Part shown: positions 24,601-35,211 of the stretch, one piece after another | How the letters are laid out: every line of letters starts with the position of its first letter | Position numbering within the stretch: the first letter of the stretch is position 1 | From: Ziziphus jujuba | Taxonomy: Eukaryota; Streptophyta; Magnoliopsida; Rosales; Rhamnaceae | Assembly: GCF_031755915.1 (NCBI RefSeq) | Contig: NC_083379.1 | Span: forward strand, 1,708,001 to 1,772,000 | Direction: 5' to 3' | DNA: 64,000 nt | The notes under the pieces: model-generated | Seen by the model: only the letters and a program-made list of their open reading frames with translations | Told to the model about the DNA's origin: nothing | The model's database searches: none | Position numbers and translations under genes: made by a program

Positions 24601-26874
24601 TGAAATAGGCTCATTGTTCATCATTCTTCTTCCATTCATTTATACTCCAATAATTCAACAATTAAAAACTGTATTCTTTTTGGTACATAATTATTATATA
24701 AAAAGTATATATGGAAACTGAATATTGCAGCTCAAGGAGAAGGAACATCACGTGAAGGGGCACCAAAGAAAGGCAATTGTTGTATATGCTGCGAGGTGAA
24801 AGTTGACTCACTTTTGTATAGGTACTTGCTTAATTTTGAAGTTTACAAACTTTTTTCCTTGATTAAACATTCAAAATATATTCGGATATATATATATATA
24901 TATATATATTTGTATGTATGTATAAAATTTTGTTGTATTGTTTCAGATGTGGGCATATGTGCACTTGTCTAAAGTGTGCACATGAGTTGCAACGGAGCAG
25001 TGGAAAATGCCCAATTTGTGGAGCTCCAATAGTGGATGTTGTGCGGGCCTATATGGATACAAATTATCCCTCCATCGAATCCAGGGAGCGATTCGATAAT
25101 GGTTTCGATCAGCAAGGTGCAACAGCTCACAGTGATAATCAGACTGATTCAAGAAGCCCTCAAAGGGAGATAGCAAATGACACCATAGATTCGGACAATT
25201 CTTCCATCCCCATTACACCTAATGAAGGTGCACACATTCATGAAGCTAATTGCACTGAGCAGCAAAGTCCAGTGCTTGAACAAAATTCATTGTCGTATGC
25301 AAGTGAAGATCTTCAAGAAAATTTGAATCCAAGTTCTGATGTTATACGGCAAGGAACAATTTCAGAGACCGGAAACGTTGAGTCGCAAGAAACAACAGAT
25401 TCAACCACGTTGTCTGATGGTTGGGATACAAATGATGCAGTAGAAGAAGTCGAAGACAATTACCAGCAATATTCAGAAACCAACTATGATTGGATTAGTG
25501 ATATCTCACGTCCAAGGAGCCACTGGGAAGATCGTAGGAAAGCATGGTACCAAAAGATGCTTAACTGCAATTCAGAGAATGAGATATGTCGGTTACTCGA
25601 AAGGTAAAACTTCCTCCACCCTTTTCCCATTCCCTTATTTTAAACTCGAATATAGGTCTAAGTATAGTGAATTCAAAAATAGGTAGCATGGGTGGATTCA
25701 CATATGAACACTGATCATCTAATCTACAATTTCATGACTCATAATTAGAAAAATATTTATAGAATATGTGTTTTTATACATTCCATCACTGAGATGAGTT
25801 TGTGATCTACGTATGCATCCATTGCAGAAGAACAGTATCAAATATTCTTTGCAGTTCCTTTAGAGACAGAATCGACAGATTAATGGTGACTCACTTAGAA
25901 AGACAAGTACGTCAAGAAAATGAAGAAGAAGATGAGGAACAAAACCATGAACAATTGATGACTTTCCTGCAAAGGCGCGTGCATCTAGCAGAAACTCAAC
26001 AACAACATCAACAAGAATTGGAGGAGGAGGAGGAACAAGAACAACAGCAACAACAACATCTACAAGAGGACGAGGAGGAGGAGAATGATGAGGAAGAGGA
26101 AGAGGAAGAAGAACAAGAACAGGAAGGAGAAATCGTAATTAGTGGTCAATATCAAAAGGGCAGTGATTATATTAATCAATCCACTTCTTCACTGCAAATC
26201 CCTCCATCATCTCTACTTGGTTCATGGGGATACCAGGACAATGAAGTGGGTGATGAGTCTGATCTGGCTACATCCACATCTCCAACTCCATCTCCACACC
26301 AACATTTACCTTCTCAATCTTACATTCATGGTACTACGCAATGCTCTCCGGCCAGAATTACTTCTTCAATTGTAAGTACTTTTTAATTTTTCTTTTTAAA
26401 TCTGCTTCAGTTGCTTTCTGTCTATGATTCTCAAGTTTATGTTGAAATTAACAAAATTCTATTGGATTTTTGTTAACTGGATATAGGAACTGGAAGCGAT
26501 ATACGATTTGAGAAGGCATATGGAGCAACTGTCTCATGAAATGTCTGAGCTGAGAAAATCAATAAATGTTTGCATGGACATGCAGACGACCATGCAACAA
26601 TCCATTAAACAGGAAGTTAATTCAGGTTTGTACATTTAGTTCTATTAATTTCTTCTAATTATGAAATAGGCTTATTGTTAAGCATTCTTCTTCCATTAAT
26701 TTATACTCCAATAATTCAACAATTAAAAACTGTGTTCTTTTTGGTACGTAATTATTATATAAAAAGTACATATGGAAATTGAATATTGCAGTTCAAGGAG
26801 AAGGAACATCACGTGAAGGGGCACCAAAGAAAGGCAATTGTTGTATATGCTACGAGGTGTTCACTTTTGTATAG
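21632..26874 (+). CDS. RING-finger protein gene with internal 3' duplication
   Basis: Plant-specific RING (C3HC4) protein, presumably an E3 ubiquitin ligase. Exons read from GT-AG sites with matching phases: 21632-22708, 22877-22983, 23139-23543, 23767-24310, 24426-24564, 24731-24821, 24947-25603, 25828-26371, 26487-26625, 26792-26874. The model gives 1261 residues. The N-terminus MASSQVEMASCAPFGCVLRD is typical of a conserved plant family (Arabidopsis At2g27950 is my recollection). A Glu/Gln-rich region follows in exon 4, then a helical segment (LEAIYDLRRHMEQLSHEM), then the RING: C774, C777, C789, H791, C795, C798, C809, C812. After the RING the frame does not stop. It runs into a second copy of exons 3-6, then ends at TAG 26872-26874 because of an 8-bp deletion. 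The protein would have one intact RING in its middle. Transcript data are needed to know which exons are used; skipping of either copy is possible. Confidence 0.7.
23115..25060 (+). repeat. Intragenic duplication in the RING gene, copy 1
   Basis: 1946-bp unit running from the end of intron 2 (AAATTATCCCTCC) to the last sense codons (GCCTATATGGATAC). It holds exons 3-6 and the RING half of exon 7. Its exon 3 joins GAAGAAGTC directly to TGCAATTCAG and so lacks 114 bases (38 codons) found in copy 2, including conserved WISDISRPRSHWEDRR. Its RING is intact. Confidence 0.9.
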
Positions 26875-26938
26875 GTACTTGCTTAATTTTGAAGTTTACA
26901 AACTTTTTTCCTTGATTAAACATTCAAAATATATTTGG

Positions 26939-26976
<38 letters not shown>

Positions 26977-27113
26977 AAAATTTTGTTGTATTGTTTCAGA
27001 TGTGGGCATATGTGCACTTGTCTAAAGTGTGCACATGAGTTGCAATGGAGCAGTGGAAAATGCCCAATTTGTGGAGCTCCAATAGTGGATGTTGTGCGGG
27101 CCTATAAGGATAC
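25061..27113 (+). repeat. Intragenic duplication in the RING gene, copy 2
   Basis: 2053-bp unit. The 107-base excess over copy 1 equals +114 (the segment lost from copy 1), +1 (GGTAGCATGG near 25682) and -8 (RING exon). Other differences are few single-base changes, so the duplication is young. Copy 2 keeps the ancestral end of the gene: GATACATAG with the stop at 27115-27117. Confidence 0.9.
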
Positions 27114-27117
27114 ATAG
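26792..27117 (+). pseudogene. Second RING exons, frameshifted
   Basis: Copy-2 RING exons at 26792-26874 and 27000-27117. In the first, GAGGTG is followed directly by TTCACTTTTG. Copy 1 has eight extra bases there (AAAGTTGA), so copy 2 shifts frame and reaches TAG at the exon's last codon. The last exon still encodes the C-terminal RING half (CGHMCTCLKCAHEL, GKCPICGAPIVDVVRAY) and the original stop, but it is out of reach of the upstream frame unless splicing restores it. Confidence 0.8.
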
Positions 27118-29248
27118 AAGACAAATTTTGAACGAGTTCTTGCACTAGAGGACCGTCTGCTTTTTATTAAGAAAATATTAGAGTGAAGCGCATACATATT
27201 CAAGGAGAAAAAAGAAGTTTAATTTGTTTGTTAACATCATATATATAAGTCTACTTTGCTATATACATGACTTCTTTTTGTGCATGTCTAATCGGTATTA
27301 CAACCATCAGAAATGGTTTCTCTTTTCTGCACACATATATGTTTTTGTAATGTGTTTTTTGAAGAGAAACCCACATTAGCAAGCCCGGTTATTCTCTATT
27401 TATATAGTTTGAGAAAAGACAAATCTCGTGATTGTTATCTTACACATGTTTTGTCTTGCTTCAAAAATTATTGAATGAATGTCATGGTTTAAATAACAAT
27501 ATATATAATGTTACATCTCATCACACTATGGATAGGGGTTTCCCTCCCCCCGCCCCTCTCTTTTGTACTTAAATGTTTGATAATTCGGGAAAATCTTTCA
27601 TATGTGTTTGTTTTTTAATTTTTCTATGCAAATCTACTTTCATGTTCTCTTTAAACCTAATTTAGAATGCAACTTTCATTTGCCTTCAAATACAGGTGTA
27701 TTATTATTGTATGGTGGTAATAATTGTAAAATTATTTTCCGCAGAAAGGAAAAAAAAATAAAAAGAATAAATAAAATAAGAAGGATGGAAAGTGAGAATT
27801 AATGAGAAATACATTTTGATTTCTTATGTTGTTTGGTATGTTAGAAAGAAAGAAAGGTATCATCCCGGTTGTTTTGTATTTGAGGTAAAATTAATATATC
27901 AGAAATGAGTAGATTTATTTTTAGAGCTAATTCTATAATTCTCCATTTAACTGACCCAAAAAAAAAGGAAATTGAAGCAAATTTTCTTAGCATTTCTCTC
28001 TCCTCACTCTGACTCAAACAAGCTTTTACTTGAAATGTTTTGGTTTTAGAAGCAACACTAATTAAAGTACATTAAAATGTATCTACCCTTTCAGGTGTAT
28101 ATTTTGCAAATACCTAACTAATACACAGACACATTAACTTCGTGACACTATTTTTTTTCTCTCTCTAATTTTTTTTTTTTTTTCATGCCAATAAGACTTG
28201 AGGTACTAAATAGAAGCTAGCTTATAAATATTTGGTTGCTAAAATGCGAATGACCAGTTTTGTATTGTAAAATTGGCAGGTGGACATGGCAATACCAGGC
28301 TGCCCTTGTCAAAAGAGACAAGGAGTGTGATGAAAACATAAAAGCTCTTGTCATGTCTCCATCGTGAGAAGGGATATCTCACCATCTAATCCATATTGAA
28401 CAAAAAACTCATTCCCTTTCAAACCTGCTACATCAAATTAAAAGCCAATGCTGACTTCTATATGTAAGATTGTACATTTTGAAAACCACCTTTTCTAATC
28501 TTATGTTTGACACATATGAGCTGGATATAATTTCATATATCCTAGAAATTTCTCTATCAAATTAATTAATAAAGTTGGGTTTTTTATAACCGTGAATATT
28601 ATGTTTTTATTGATGATGAATTTGCAATGCATATGGTATTAATTATGCAAGCAAGGTCAGCATCAAGGGCCACCTTTGAGCTGCTTTCAAGGCTACATAG
28701 ACACTAGTGTTGGGCAACAAGGCATTTCTTTTCAATGTATTTAAGACTGCTTCCTAACAGCTCATCATTAGAGATTGCATTTCTTATTCATTTCTTTTCT
28801 TCTTCTTCTTCTTCTTTTTATGATGTTTCATTTATTATTATTATGATTATTTTTCCAATTTGATTCTGGATAAAGCGGATTATCCCTCTGCTCTTTTGCT
28901 GCTATTTCACTTTCTTAACTGCATAGCAAATCACTTTGAAGGTCAATGATCCCGAGACGTTTTACTGGTGTAACACTTTGGAAAATTAAATGTTAAAAAC
29001 TAATGAAATTCTTTAGAATTTGATTGGAAATTGGAAATTTGAGAATAAAAAAATATATATATATATATATATATATTTAAAAAAAAAAAAAAAAGGCTTC
29101 AACATCATCACTCTTGTTGTACAAACTCAAAGACAATATGACAGTATGCAATGTAATAAATAAAAACCAAGCTACTTTTGGATGGCCAAAGCGAGTCTCC
29201 TAGGTCCCCAAATATGTTAGAGGAAAGTATATATGCCCACATACATAA

Positions 29249-29320
<72 letters not shown>

Positions 29321-30108
29321 ATTTATTATACGTGAGTGTGCAATCATAGATGGGTCCCCTTTTGCAAGAAAGATAGCACTTTTGGTTCCCGTGAGTCCGT
29401 GACTACAAATAACTCCAAAATTATTTAAATCATAGAATTACATAAGACAACTAAAGCTTTTGGTTTTTTTACGTACAATAATGCATTTTGTGTGGATTTT
29501 TACTTGACCCTCTATATTAACCGAGTGAGTATCACCAACTAAAACAACACTATCTCTTTCCTCTTATTTAGAAACAACCGTCTCAAAGTGTGTGTTCCAT
29601 TCCATATACCAGACTCAGAGATGGAAAAAAGAAGTTGGTTGGGAGCTTTTTCCGTTGGTTTATATTTCTTTGTTTTGCTTTTTAAGATGTTAAAATTGTA
29701 GCTATATATCATTTATTCTATCAAACCAATCAATCAAAAATCCTTGGCTTGGATGAGAAATCTTATTGTTTTGTCAGATGTCAGAGATAATTTCCGATTT
29801 TGTAGTTGCATTGCAGGAAGATAATAACTAAAAATGAAACTATATTTCACCATTATCTTGTCATATTAACACGAAAACAAAGACAATAATCCAAGAAAAA
29901 TGTCTAAAAAGGTTATTCGTGTCAAGTTTGTCTTTGCAATGCTTCTTATTTTTAAAAAGGTTATTCGTGTCAAGTTTGTCTTTGCAATGCTTCTTATCAT
30001 GGATGCACATATTAAAACAGAACATGTAGAATATTGCTTGTCTTGTCCTCTTAGTGATAATCAAATCATAAGCGACATCACTTATATACATATATATAAA
30101 TATATATA
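27118..30108. other. Intergenic DNA downstream of the RING gene
   Basis: No gene recognised. Features seen: a compound microsatellite, (TA)n at 29254-29280 then (TG)n at 29296-29321; a (TA)n run at 29053-29077 followed by poly-A; (CTT)n at 28799-28815; and a 48-bp tandem duplication at 29906-29998. Confidence 0.5.
29906..29998. repeat. 48-bp tandem duplication
   Basis: Two copies, starting at 29906 and 29954, of a unit beginning AAAAAGGTTATTCGTGTC and ending GCAATGCTTCTTAT. No known function. Confidence 0.85.
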
Positions 30109-30249
30109 TGTGAGATTCCACATCGATTGGAAAGGGGAACGAAGCATGCCTTATAAGAGGGTGTTGATACCTTTTCCGTGAGAGACCTTTTAAAACCGTA
30201 CGGACTGGACCCAAAGCGGACAATATCTCATGCGGGTGAACTAGGCTGT
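30109..30249. mobile_element. Solo-LTR-like (TRIM-type) fragment, left
   Basis: Starts TGTGAGATTCCACATCG, contains CCTTATAAGAGGG and GCGGACAATATCTC, and ends in AGGCTGT without the final TACA. The right relative at 60631-60795 has the full GGGCTGTTACA end. The TG...CA ends and ~150-bp size suit the LTR of a miniature LTR element; the assignment is inferred. No 5S-like block of the Cassandra type is visible. Confidence 0.5.
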
Positions 30250-30453
30250 GCCAGCGAGGATGCTGGGCCCCAAGGGGGGTGGATTGTGAGATCTGTTATA
30301 GATGGTACGGTGTGCCAACGAGGACGCTAGACCCCAAGGGGGGTGGATTGTGAGATCCCATATCGGCTGGGCTGTTATAGATGGTACGGTGTGCCAGCGA
30401 AGACGCTGGGCTCCAAGGGGGGTGGATTGTGAGATCCCACCGAGGACGCTGGA
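30250..30453. repeat. ~79-bp minisatellite, left part
   Basis: About two and a half units of a GC-rich repeat with the words TGCCAGCGAGGACGCTGG, CCCCAAGGGGGGTGGATTG, TGAGATCCCATATCGG and CTGGGCTGTTATAGATGG. One unit lacks the CCCATATCGGCTGGGCT part. The array is interrupted at 30453 by the retrotransposon and resumes at 60066. Confidence 0.85.
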
Positions 30454-33018
30454 TGTCAGGACCCGTCCAGAATTCCTTCCCCGGAACCCTAGACAGCCCT
30501 GATCCCAGGGAAACCCTACCGAACCCTCCAACGGAAAATCCGACAGAGCCTCCCCTAAGGGATTTACTTACCACAATTTACCTGCACTGAAAACACACTT
30601 CTAAAATTATCCCCTTATTCCTCCCACAGTACTACAAATCGATTCCACAAATTGCAGCACTTAAAAAAATAAATACAGTAATCCAGTGCAAAATAAATAC
30701 AACAAGAGTGAAAGAAATATTACAACTGCAATAAAAGAATAACAGGGTACTGCCGAACTAAAACAGCGAGGAAGATCAAGTCCGCTCCGAGTGAACACCG
30801 ACAACCTGGTACCTAGAGGAACGGAATTTAAGAGTGTGAGATGCTAATCATCTCAGTGAGCGACCCTACTACTATACCATATAATATCACAGTAATAAGT
30901 ATAAATAATAATCATTTGGAAATAATATTTTCTCTCAAAACCCTTACAATTCTCTCAGTTGGAAAGGTTCCCCTTTTTAAAACAATTTCACAAAACCCTT
31001 TATCCATATTCCCCGAAAACCAAGACATCAATTAAATACCAGAAGCGGTAACAATTATATTTTTAATTCCAATTCAGTTTCCAAACATTTTATTTTTAAA
31101 ACACAGTTCTGAAAATCATTTGATGCACCCACTATATACCAGTGGCGCCAACAGTACCCAGCGTCCCAAGGTACCGCCAGACAGGAGGTTATAGAGAGAA
31201 ACCGGCATACGGTCGCGTGGCGTCCCACAGCGCCGCTGCTAACCTGGTGTCCCGGCCAAAGGGGGGTGGCCGCCCTCTCCGATGGCATCCACAGGACACC
31301 TTCATAATATCAACCGCGCGCTACTCACACCCACCTGCGCGCTAATCACATCACCTGCGCGCTAATCACACCCACCTGCGCGCTAATCACAACCGTGTGC
31401 ACACTAACCATATCACATATACCATATCACATAATCAGAACACCAGTACGTGCACGGTGCATCTAAAAATTATAAAATCCATAAATTTAAATCATAAAAC
31501 AAATTTCACATTTTTCATAAGCATAGCGGGCATAATCCATCCGCTTGAACCGGGAAATTCTCCACAATTTCCTTATAATCCATACCATAAATTCCTCCAT
31601 GATTTTCAAATCCACCAACTCCCAAATCCATCAATTCAAATATCCACATTTTTTCCAAGCATAAATAATTTCTCGAAATATCATAATCAAATCCCATAAT
31701 ATTTTATGGGCATATTTCATAAAAATTGAAATCACCAACATAACCAAATATTTTCCTTGAAATATTTGAAAATCAAATCGTGCCCAATTTACCATTAAAA
31801 CCACACCAATTTCAAAATCCTCAAAACCATAAAATAATTCCACATGTCATAAATTGGTGAAATACACATTTTCTTAAATCCGATAAATTCACAAATAATT
31901 CCACGATAATTCAAATAAATATTTGACACATAGAAATTAAATTCCAAATATTTAAATCACACATTATATATTCACCAATTAAATTCCCAAAATTAATTTG
32001 AAGGTGGGTCACTCACCTGGAGCACGCAATTAACCCATGATCCACTACGGGATCAATTCTACGACTCACCGGTGCTCCTAGAACAAAATTCACAGACAGT
32101 CAAATAAATTAATATTTTATTCGGGTAAATAATACCCGGTACCCGGGGGGTCAAAACACAAACGATAACTAAAATTTACGAATTATATACCGAATCGAAG
32201 CTCGAGTGATGCTAATCACAGATCCGGTCTTAATTTTCGATGATCGTACCCGACGGGGTCGGCATTTTATCGGGAAGCTTTTCGGGTTTCGGCTCTGCAA
32301 TTCTCCCAAACCGTCGCGAATTGGTGGAAACGGAAGTCGGATTTGGGTTCAGGAGGTCGAACACTGCGGACTGGAGCTGGCCGGAATTTTCGGGTACTCG
32401 CCGGAACAGTAATTTCCGGCGGGCCGCCACGTCACCGGCAACCGTCGCCGGAACAGTAATTTCCGACGGTGGCCGTTTGCTGTGAAATTTTGCAGATTTG
32501 TAGATCGTGAGGAGAGCAATCCAACGGGACCGACGGTGAGCAAAACGGAGGTCGGACGGCGGAGAAATCACCGTTTGACGATTTTCGACCCCTCGCCGGA
32601 AAACGCTCCGATCCCGGCGCGTCGGTGGTCCGATGGCCGTGATTTTTGGTGGGTAGGCCGGACTTGAGGAGAGGATGCTGGGTGTATGGCGCGTGTACTG
32701 TATATCGGCCGGAATAGTGCCGATTCGCGGTGGCCGGCGGTGGAGGGGAAAAATCGCCGCCAAACTTCGGACGTCCGATCCGGGCGCGTCCGGCGGCCGT
32801 TCGCCGTGAAATTTGGAGGTTTTGCCGGAAATGAGGTGGGCAAGCTTTCTGTCCGGCGCGTGTACAGTAACTCGGCCGGAACAGTGGCAAAATCCGGTGG
32901 CCGGCGGTGGCTCTCTCTCTCTCTCTTTCTCTCTCCTCTCTCTCTTTCTCTCTCTTCTTTCTCTTTCTCTCTCTTCCCCGAGAGTTTTTCAAAATTAAAA
33001 CCCTGCGTGACACTGTTC

Positions 33019-33055
33019 ATGCCACGTGGACCACTCAGAAGCTGACACGTGGCAT
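33019..33055. promoter_or_regulatory. Inverted G-box pair in the LTR
   Basis: ATGCCACGTG (33019-33028) and CACGTGGCAT (33046-33055) are exact inverted repeats, each holding the CACGTG core bound by plant bZIP and bHLH factors. They are flanked by the direct repeat CACTGTTCA. The pair lies ~425-460 bases from the LTR 5' end, where U3 enhancers sit, and recurs in all five LTRs. Activity is inferred. Confidence 0.5.
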
Positions 33056-33360
33056 TTCACTGTTCACGACCCAAAAACATTAAAATAATACAGTATCCGA
33101 TAAACTTCAAACGTCCATAACTTTTTAACCGGATGTCCGTTTTGAGCGTGCCGCTAGTCTGTGAACTCGTATCGACGAGCACTTCACAACCATGCATGAG
33201 TTAAAGCTCAATTCCCCATAAACAAAAAGTCAACTCCGGCACCCCTTGGACAGTTTGGACCGCAACTTGTTTCATCCATAACTTTCAAACCGTAGCTCCG
33301 TTTTCGACGTGCTACCAGTCTACGAACTCGTGGCATCGTGCACTTCGCCACGGTACCCTG

Positions 33361-33440
33361 GTCAACTCGAAATTCCCACCGAGTCAAAAAGTCAACTTTT
33401 GACCCCTTCGGTCAACGGTCAACGGTCAACCTCGGTCAAC
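33361..33440 (-). promoter_or_regulatory. W-box (TTGAC) cluster in the LTR
   Basis: Eight TTGAC cores, seven on the transcribed strand, within 80 bases at the 5' end of the LTR, most as TTGACC or TTGACT. TTGAC is the core of WRKY-factor binding sites. The same cluster is present in every LTR of the array. Stress-responsive transcription is an inference. Confidence 0.45.
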
Positions 33441-33479
33441 GTGCACGGATTCCGGTGCGATTCGGGACGGGGTGTTACA

Positions 33480-33492
33480 GCCTTCCCCCCTT
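33480..33492 (-). other. Polypurine tract, unit 1
   Basis: On the coding strand AAGGGGGGAAGGC abuts the 3' LTR start TGTAACACC, and GGACGAAATTTTTGT lies just before it. This is the usual layout of Tekay/Del-type elements for priming plus-strand DNA. Confidence 0.85.
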
Positions 33493-33523
33493 ACAAAAAT
33501 TTCGTCCTCGAAATTTCCGCACG

Positions 33524-34504
33524 TCACTGGAACAAACAAGGGTTCTGATCACGCACCTGCGCTTCGGGCTCCCATGTCGCTTCCTCGACTAAGTAGTTCC
33601 TTGCCAACCAATCCATGCCCAACACTACTTCAAGTCCGGATAGATCCAACAGGATCAGGTCTGCTTCCATCACTTGATCTGTGAAATCGTCGGGCGTAGT
33701 CCTGGCTCCCTGCTGCGTCATAGCAAACACCCGGCCTTGACTTGTCTGCTGGGGTCTCTTTCCTCTACCTCGACTCGATCCTGCAGACGGCTGGACTGAT
33801 CCCGAAGAAACTCCTACTGGCTGACTCCCCTGGGAATTCTGTCCTGGAAATATCCCCGTATGCTGTGTCCGTCGACCTGCTTCTAGCACACTGCCGCTAC
33901 CATAAGGGCAATCCCTCCTTATGTGGCCTGGCTGCCCACACCGAAAGCATAAACCATCCATCTGACACTGCCCAGAATGATTCCCCCTACAAAGTGGACA
34001 AATCCGCGGAGAACCAATGCATGACTGCTGATACGAGCTTGCATCCACACTGATCGAATGGCGAGCTGGCTGGGGCATGCGATAACTATCTCTCCTCTGG
34101 AATCTGCCTCGTGGGCTTAACCCATCACTGTCTGAGCCTGAGCTATGGCTCTTCTTAGCTGCCCCCTGTCGAGGTACTCCGCTATACGAACCTTCGAATG
34201 ATCTGCGCCTCGCGGGTTTGTGTATCTCCTCCTGTCTCTCTAGCTCAAGCGCTGCATCCCTGGCGGACTGATAGGTGGGATGTACTGATCCAGAAAGGGT
34301 GTAGCTGATGCTCTCTTTCAATCCGTCTATGAACCTCACCTTCTTCGTGTGATCGTCGGGAATTAGGTGCATGTAGAATTCTGATAGTTCTCGGAATCTC
34401 CTCTCGTACTCTGTCACTGTCATGTTCCCCTGTCGTAGTTCTTCGAACTCTCTCCTTCTTGCTTCACGGTAGGCAGGAGAACAAAACTCAGTAGAGAAGG
34501 CCAT
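33524..34504 (-). CDS. Gag fragment fused to a protease scrap and pol C-terminus, unit 1
   Basis: 326 residues. Residues 1-95 are the end of a retrotransposon gag domain (EELRQGNMTVTEYERRFREL). A basic Ser/Arg-rich linker follows, then a zinc knuckle CX2CX4HX4C at C186, C189, H194, C199. Residues 276-300 hold a protease-like remnant ending VVLGMDWLA, without the catalytic Asp-Ser/Thr-Gly. Residues 301-326 (YLVEEATWEPEAQVR) are the chromodomain-like C-terminal end of pol, so several hundred residues of protease, RT, RNase H and integrase are deleted between. Gag homology continues upstream of the first Met (TWDQFKMAF), and the gag N-terminus is missing. The ORF stays open in all four units, so an RNA-binding gag-like protein could be made, but capsid function is doubtful. 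Confidence 0.85.
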   Translation of the reverse strand: MAFSTEFCSPAYREARRREFEELRQGNMTVTEYERRFRELSEFYMHLIPDDHTKKVRFIDGLKESISYTLSGSVHPTYQSARDAALELERQEEIHKPARRRSFEGSYSGVPRQGAAKKSHSSGSDSDGLSPRGRFQRRDSYRMPQPARHSISVDASSYQQSCIGSPRICPLCRGNHSGQCQMDGLCFRCGQPGHIRRDCPYGSGSVLEAGRRTQHTGIFPGQNSQGSQPVGVSSGSVQPSAGSSRGRGKRPQQTSQGRVFAMTQQGARTTPDDFTDQVMEADLILLDLSGLEVVLGMDWLARNYLVEEATWEPEAQVRDQNPCLFQ

Positions 34505-35211
34505 CTTGAACTGATCCCACGTATGCCTTGCACGAACAACTGGGCTAACTTCTTGGGTGAAAAACGTTCTCGTACCGGTAGGAAGTGTGCCGACTTGGTG
34601 AGACGATCAATGATTACCCAAATGCCGTCGTACCTTCTAGGTGTGGAAGGAAGCTTGAATACGAAGTCCATGTTGAGTTCTTCCCACTTCCGCACGGGAA
34701 TCGATAAAGATTGGAGTAGTTCCAAAGGCTTCTGTCTTTCTGCTTTCACTTGTTGACAAATCAAACACTTTGATACAAAGTCTGCCACTTCTCTCTTCAT
34801 ACCAATCCACCAATAATACTTAACAAGCGTCCGATACATCTTGGTACTCCCAGGATGCATCGCATACATCGAGCTATGCGCCTCCTCTAAAATCTCCTTC
34901 TTGAGTCCTGGGATATCCGGAACACAAAGTCGTCCTTTATACACGAGGGCTCCATCCCTCCTTATGGAAAATTCCGGATCAAGACCTTCTTGTACCTTGC
35001 CCTTAATTGTCCTCAACTTAGGATCTTCCATTTGGGTCTCTACTATACGATCCACCAACACCGGTCGTACCTGGAAGCTAGCCATGAGAACTCCTGAAGG
35101 ATGCATATGCATTAACACCCCCATCTTCTTCAACTCCACCATGAGAGGTAGTTGGATGACTTGGATGTGAGCAAGGGATCCAGTAGCCTTCCTACTCAAA
35201 GCATCTGCCAC
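34420..35211 (-). pseudogene. RNase H tail plus partial integrase, unit 1
   Basis: 263 residues. The frame starts at the end of RNase H (VADALSRKATGS). The integrase zinc region has H112, H119, C149 and C152 (MHPGSTKMYRTL, YYWWIGMKREV, CLICQQVKA). The core begins at NMDFVFKLP, with the first catalytic Asp D182, and runs through IDRLTKSAHFLPVRERFSP. Homology stops near residue 230 (~34520), where the DNA switches to gag, so the second Asp and the Glu of the DDE triad are absent. The last ~30 residues are gag DNA read in another frame, which explains the 85-base overlap with the gag ORF. In a normal element this part lies downstream of gag; here it lies upstream. Confidence 0.85.

Larger units (their letters stand above)
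30454..33479 (-). repeat. LTR 1 (3' LTR of unit 1)
   Basis: 3026 bp. Coding-strand ends are TGTAACACCCCGTCCCG and GACGGGTCCTGACA (TG...CA). The transcriptional 5' end is at 33479. Going downstream it holds a TTGAC-rich block (33361-33440), two diverged 162-bp repeats (~33108-33360), an inverted G-box pair (33019-33055), a GA-rich tract (~32910-32975), a GC-rich section with repeated GCCGGAACAGTAATTTCCG (32380-32480), and about five ~20-bp CTGCGCGCTAATCACA repeats (31310-31400). Open frames inside it recur only because the LTR does. Confidence 0.95.

Noticed and set aside
30109..30249. Cassandra-type TRIM
   Set aside because: Size and ends suit a miniature LTR, but no 5S-rRNA-like block is visible, so I left the family open.
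31310..31400. CRISPR-like short repeats in the LTR
   Set aside because: The ~20-bp units are contiguous without unique spacers, and the DNA is plant nuclear.
32432..33045. Open frames of 119-193 codons on both strands inside each LTR
   Set aside because: They arise from the GC-rich and (CT)n parts of the LTR, overlap each other in several frames, show no domain, and repeat only because the LTR does.
33742..34053. 103-codon + strand frame opposite gag
   Set aside because: It is the antisense shadow of the gag linker and zinc knuckle region.
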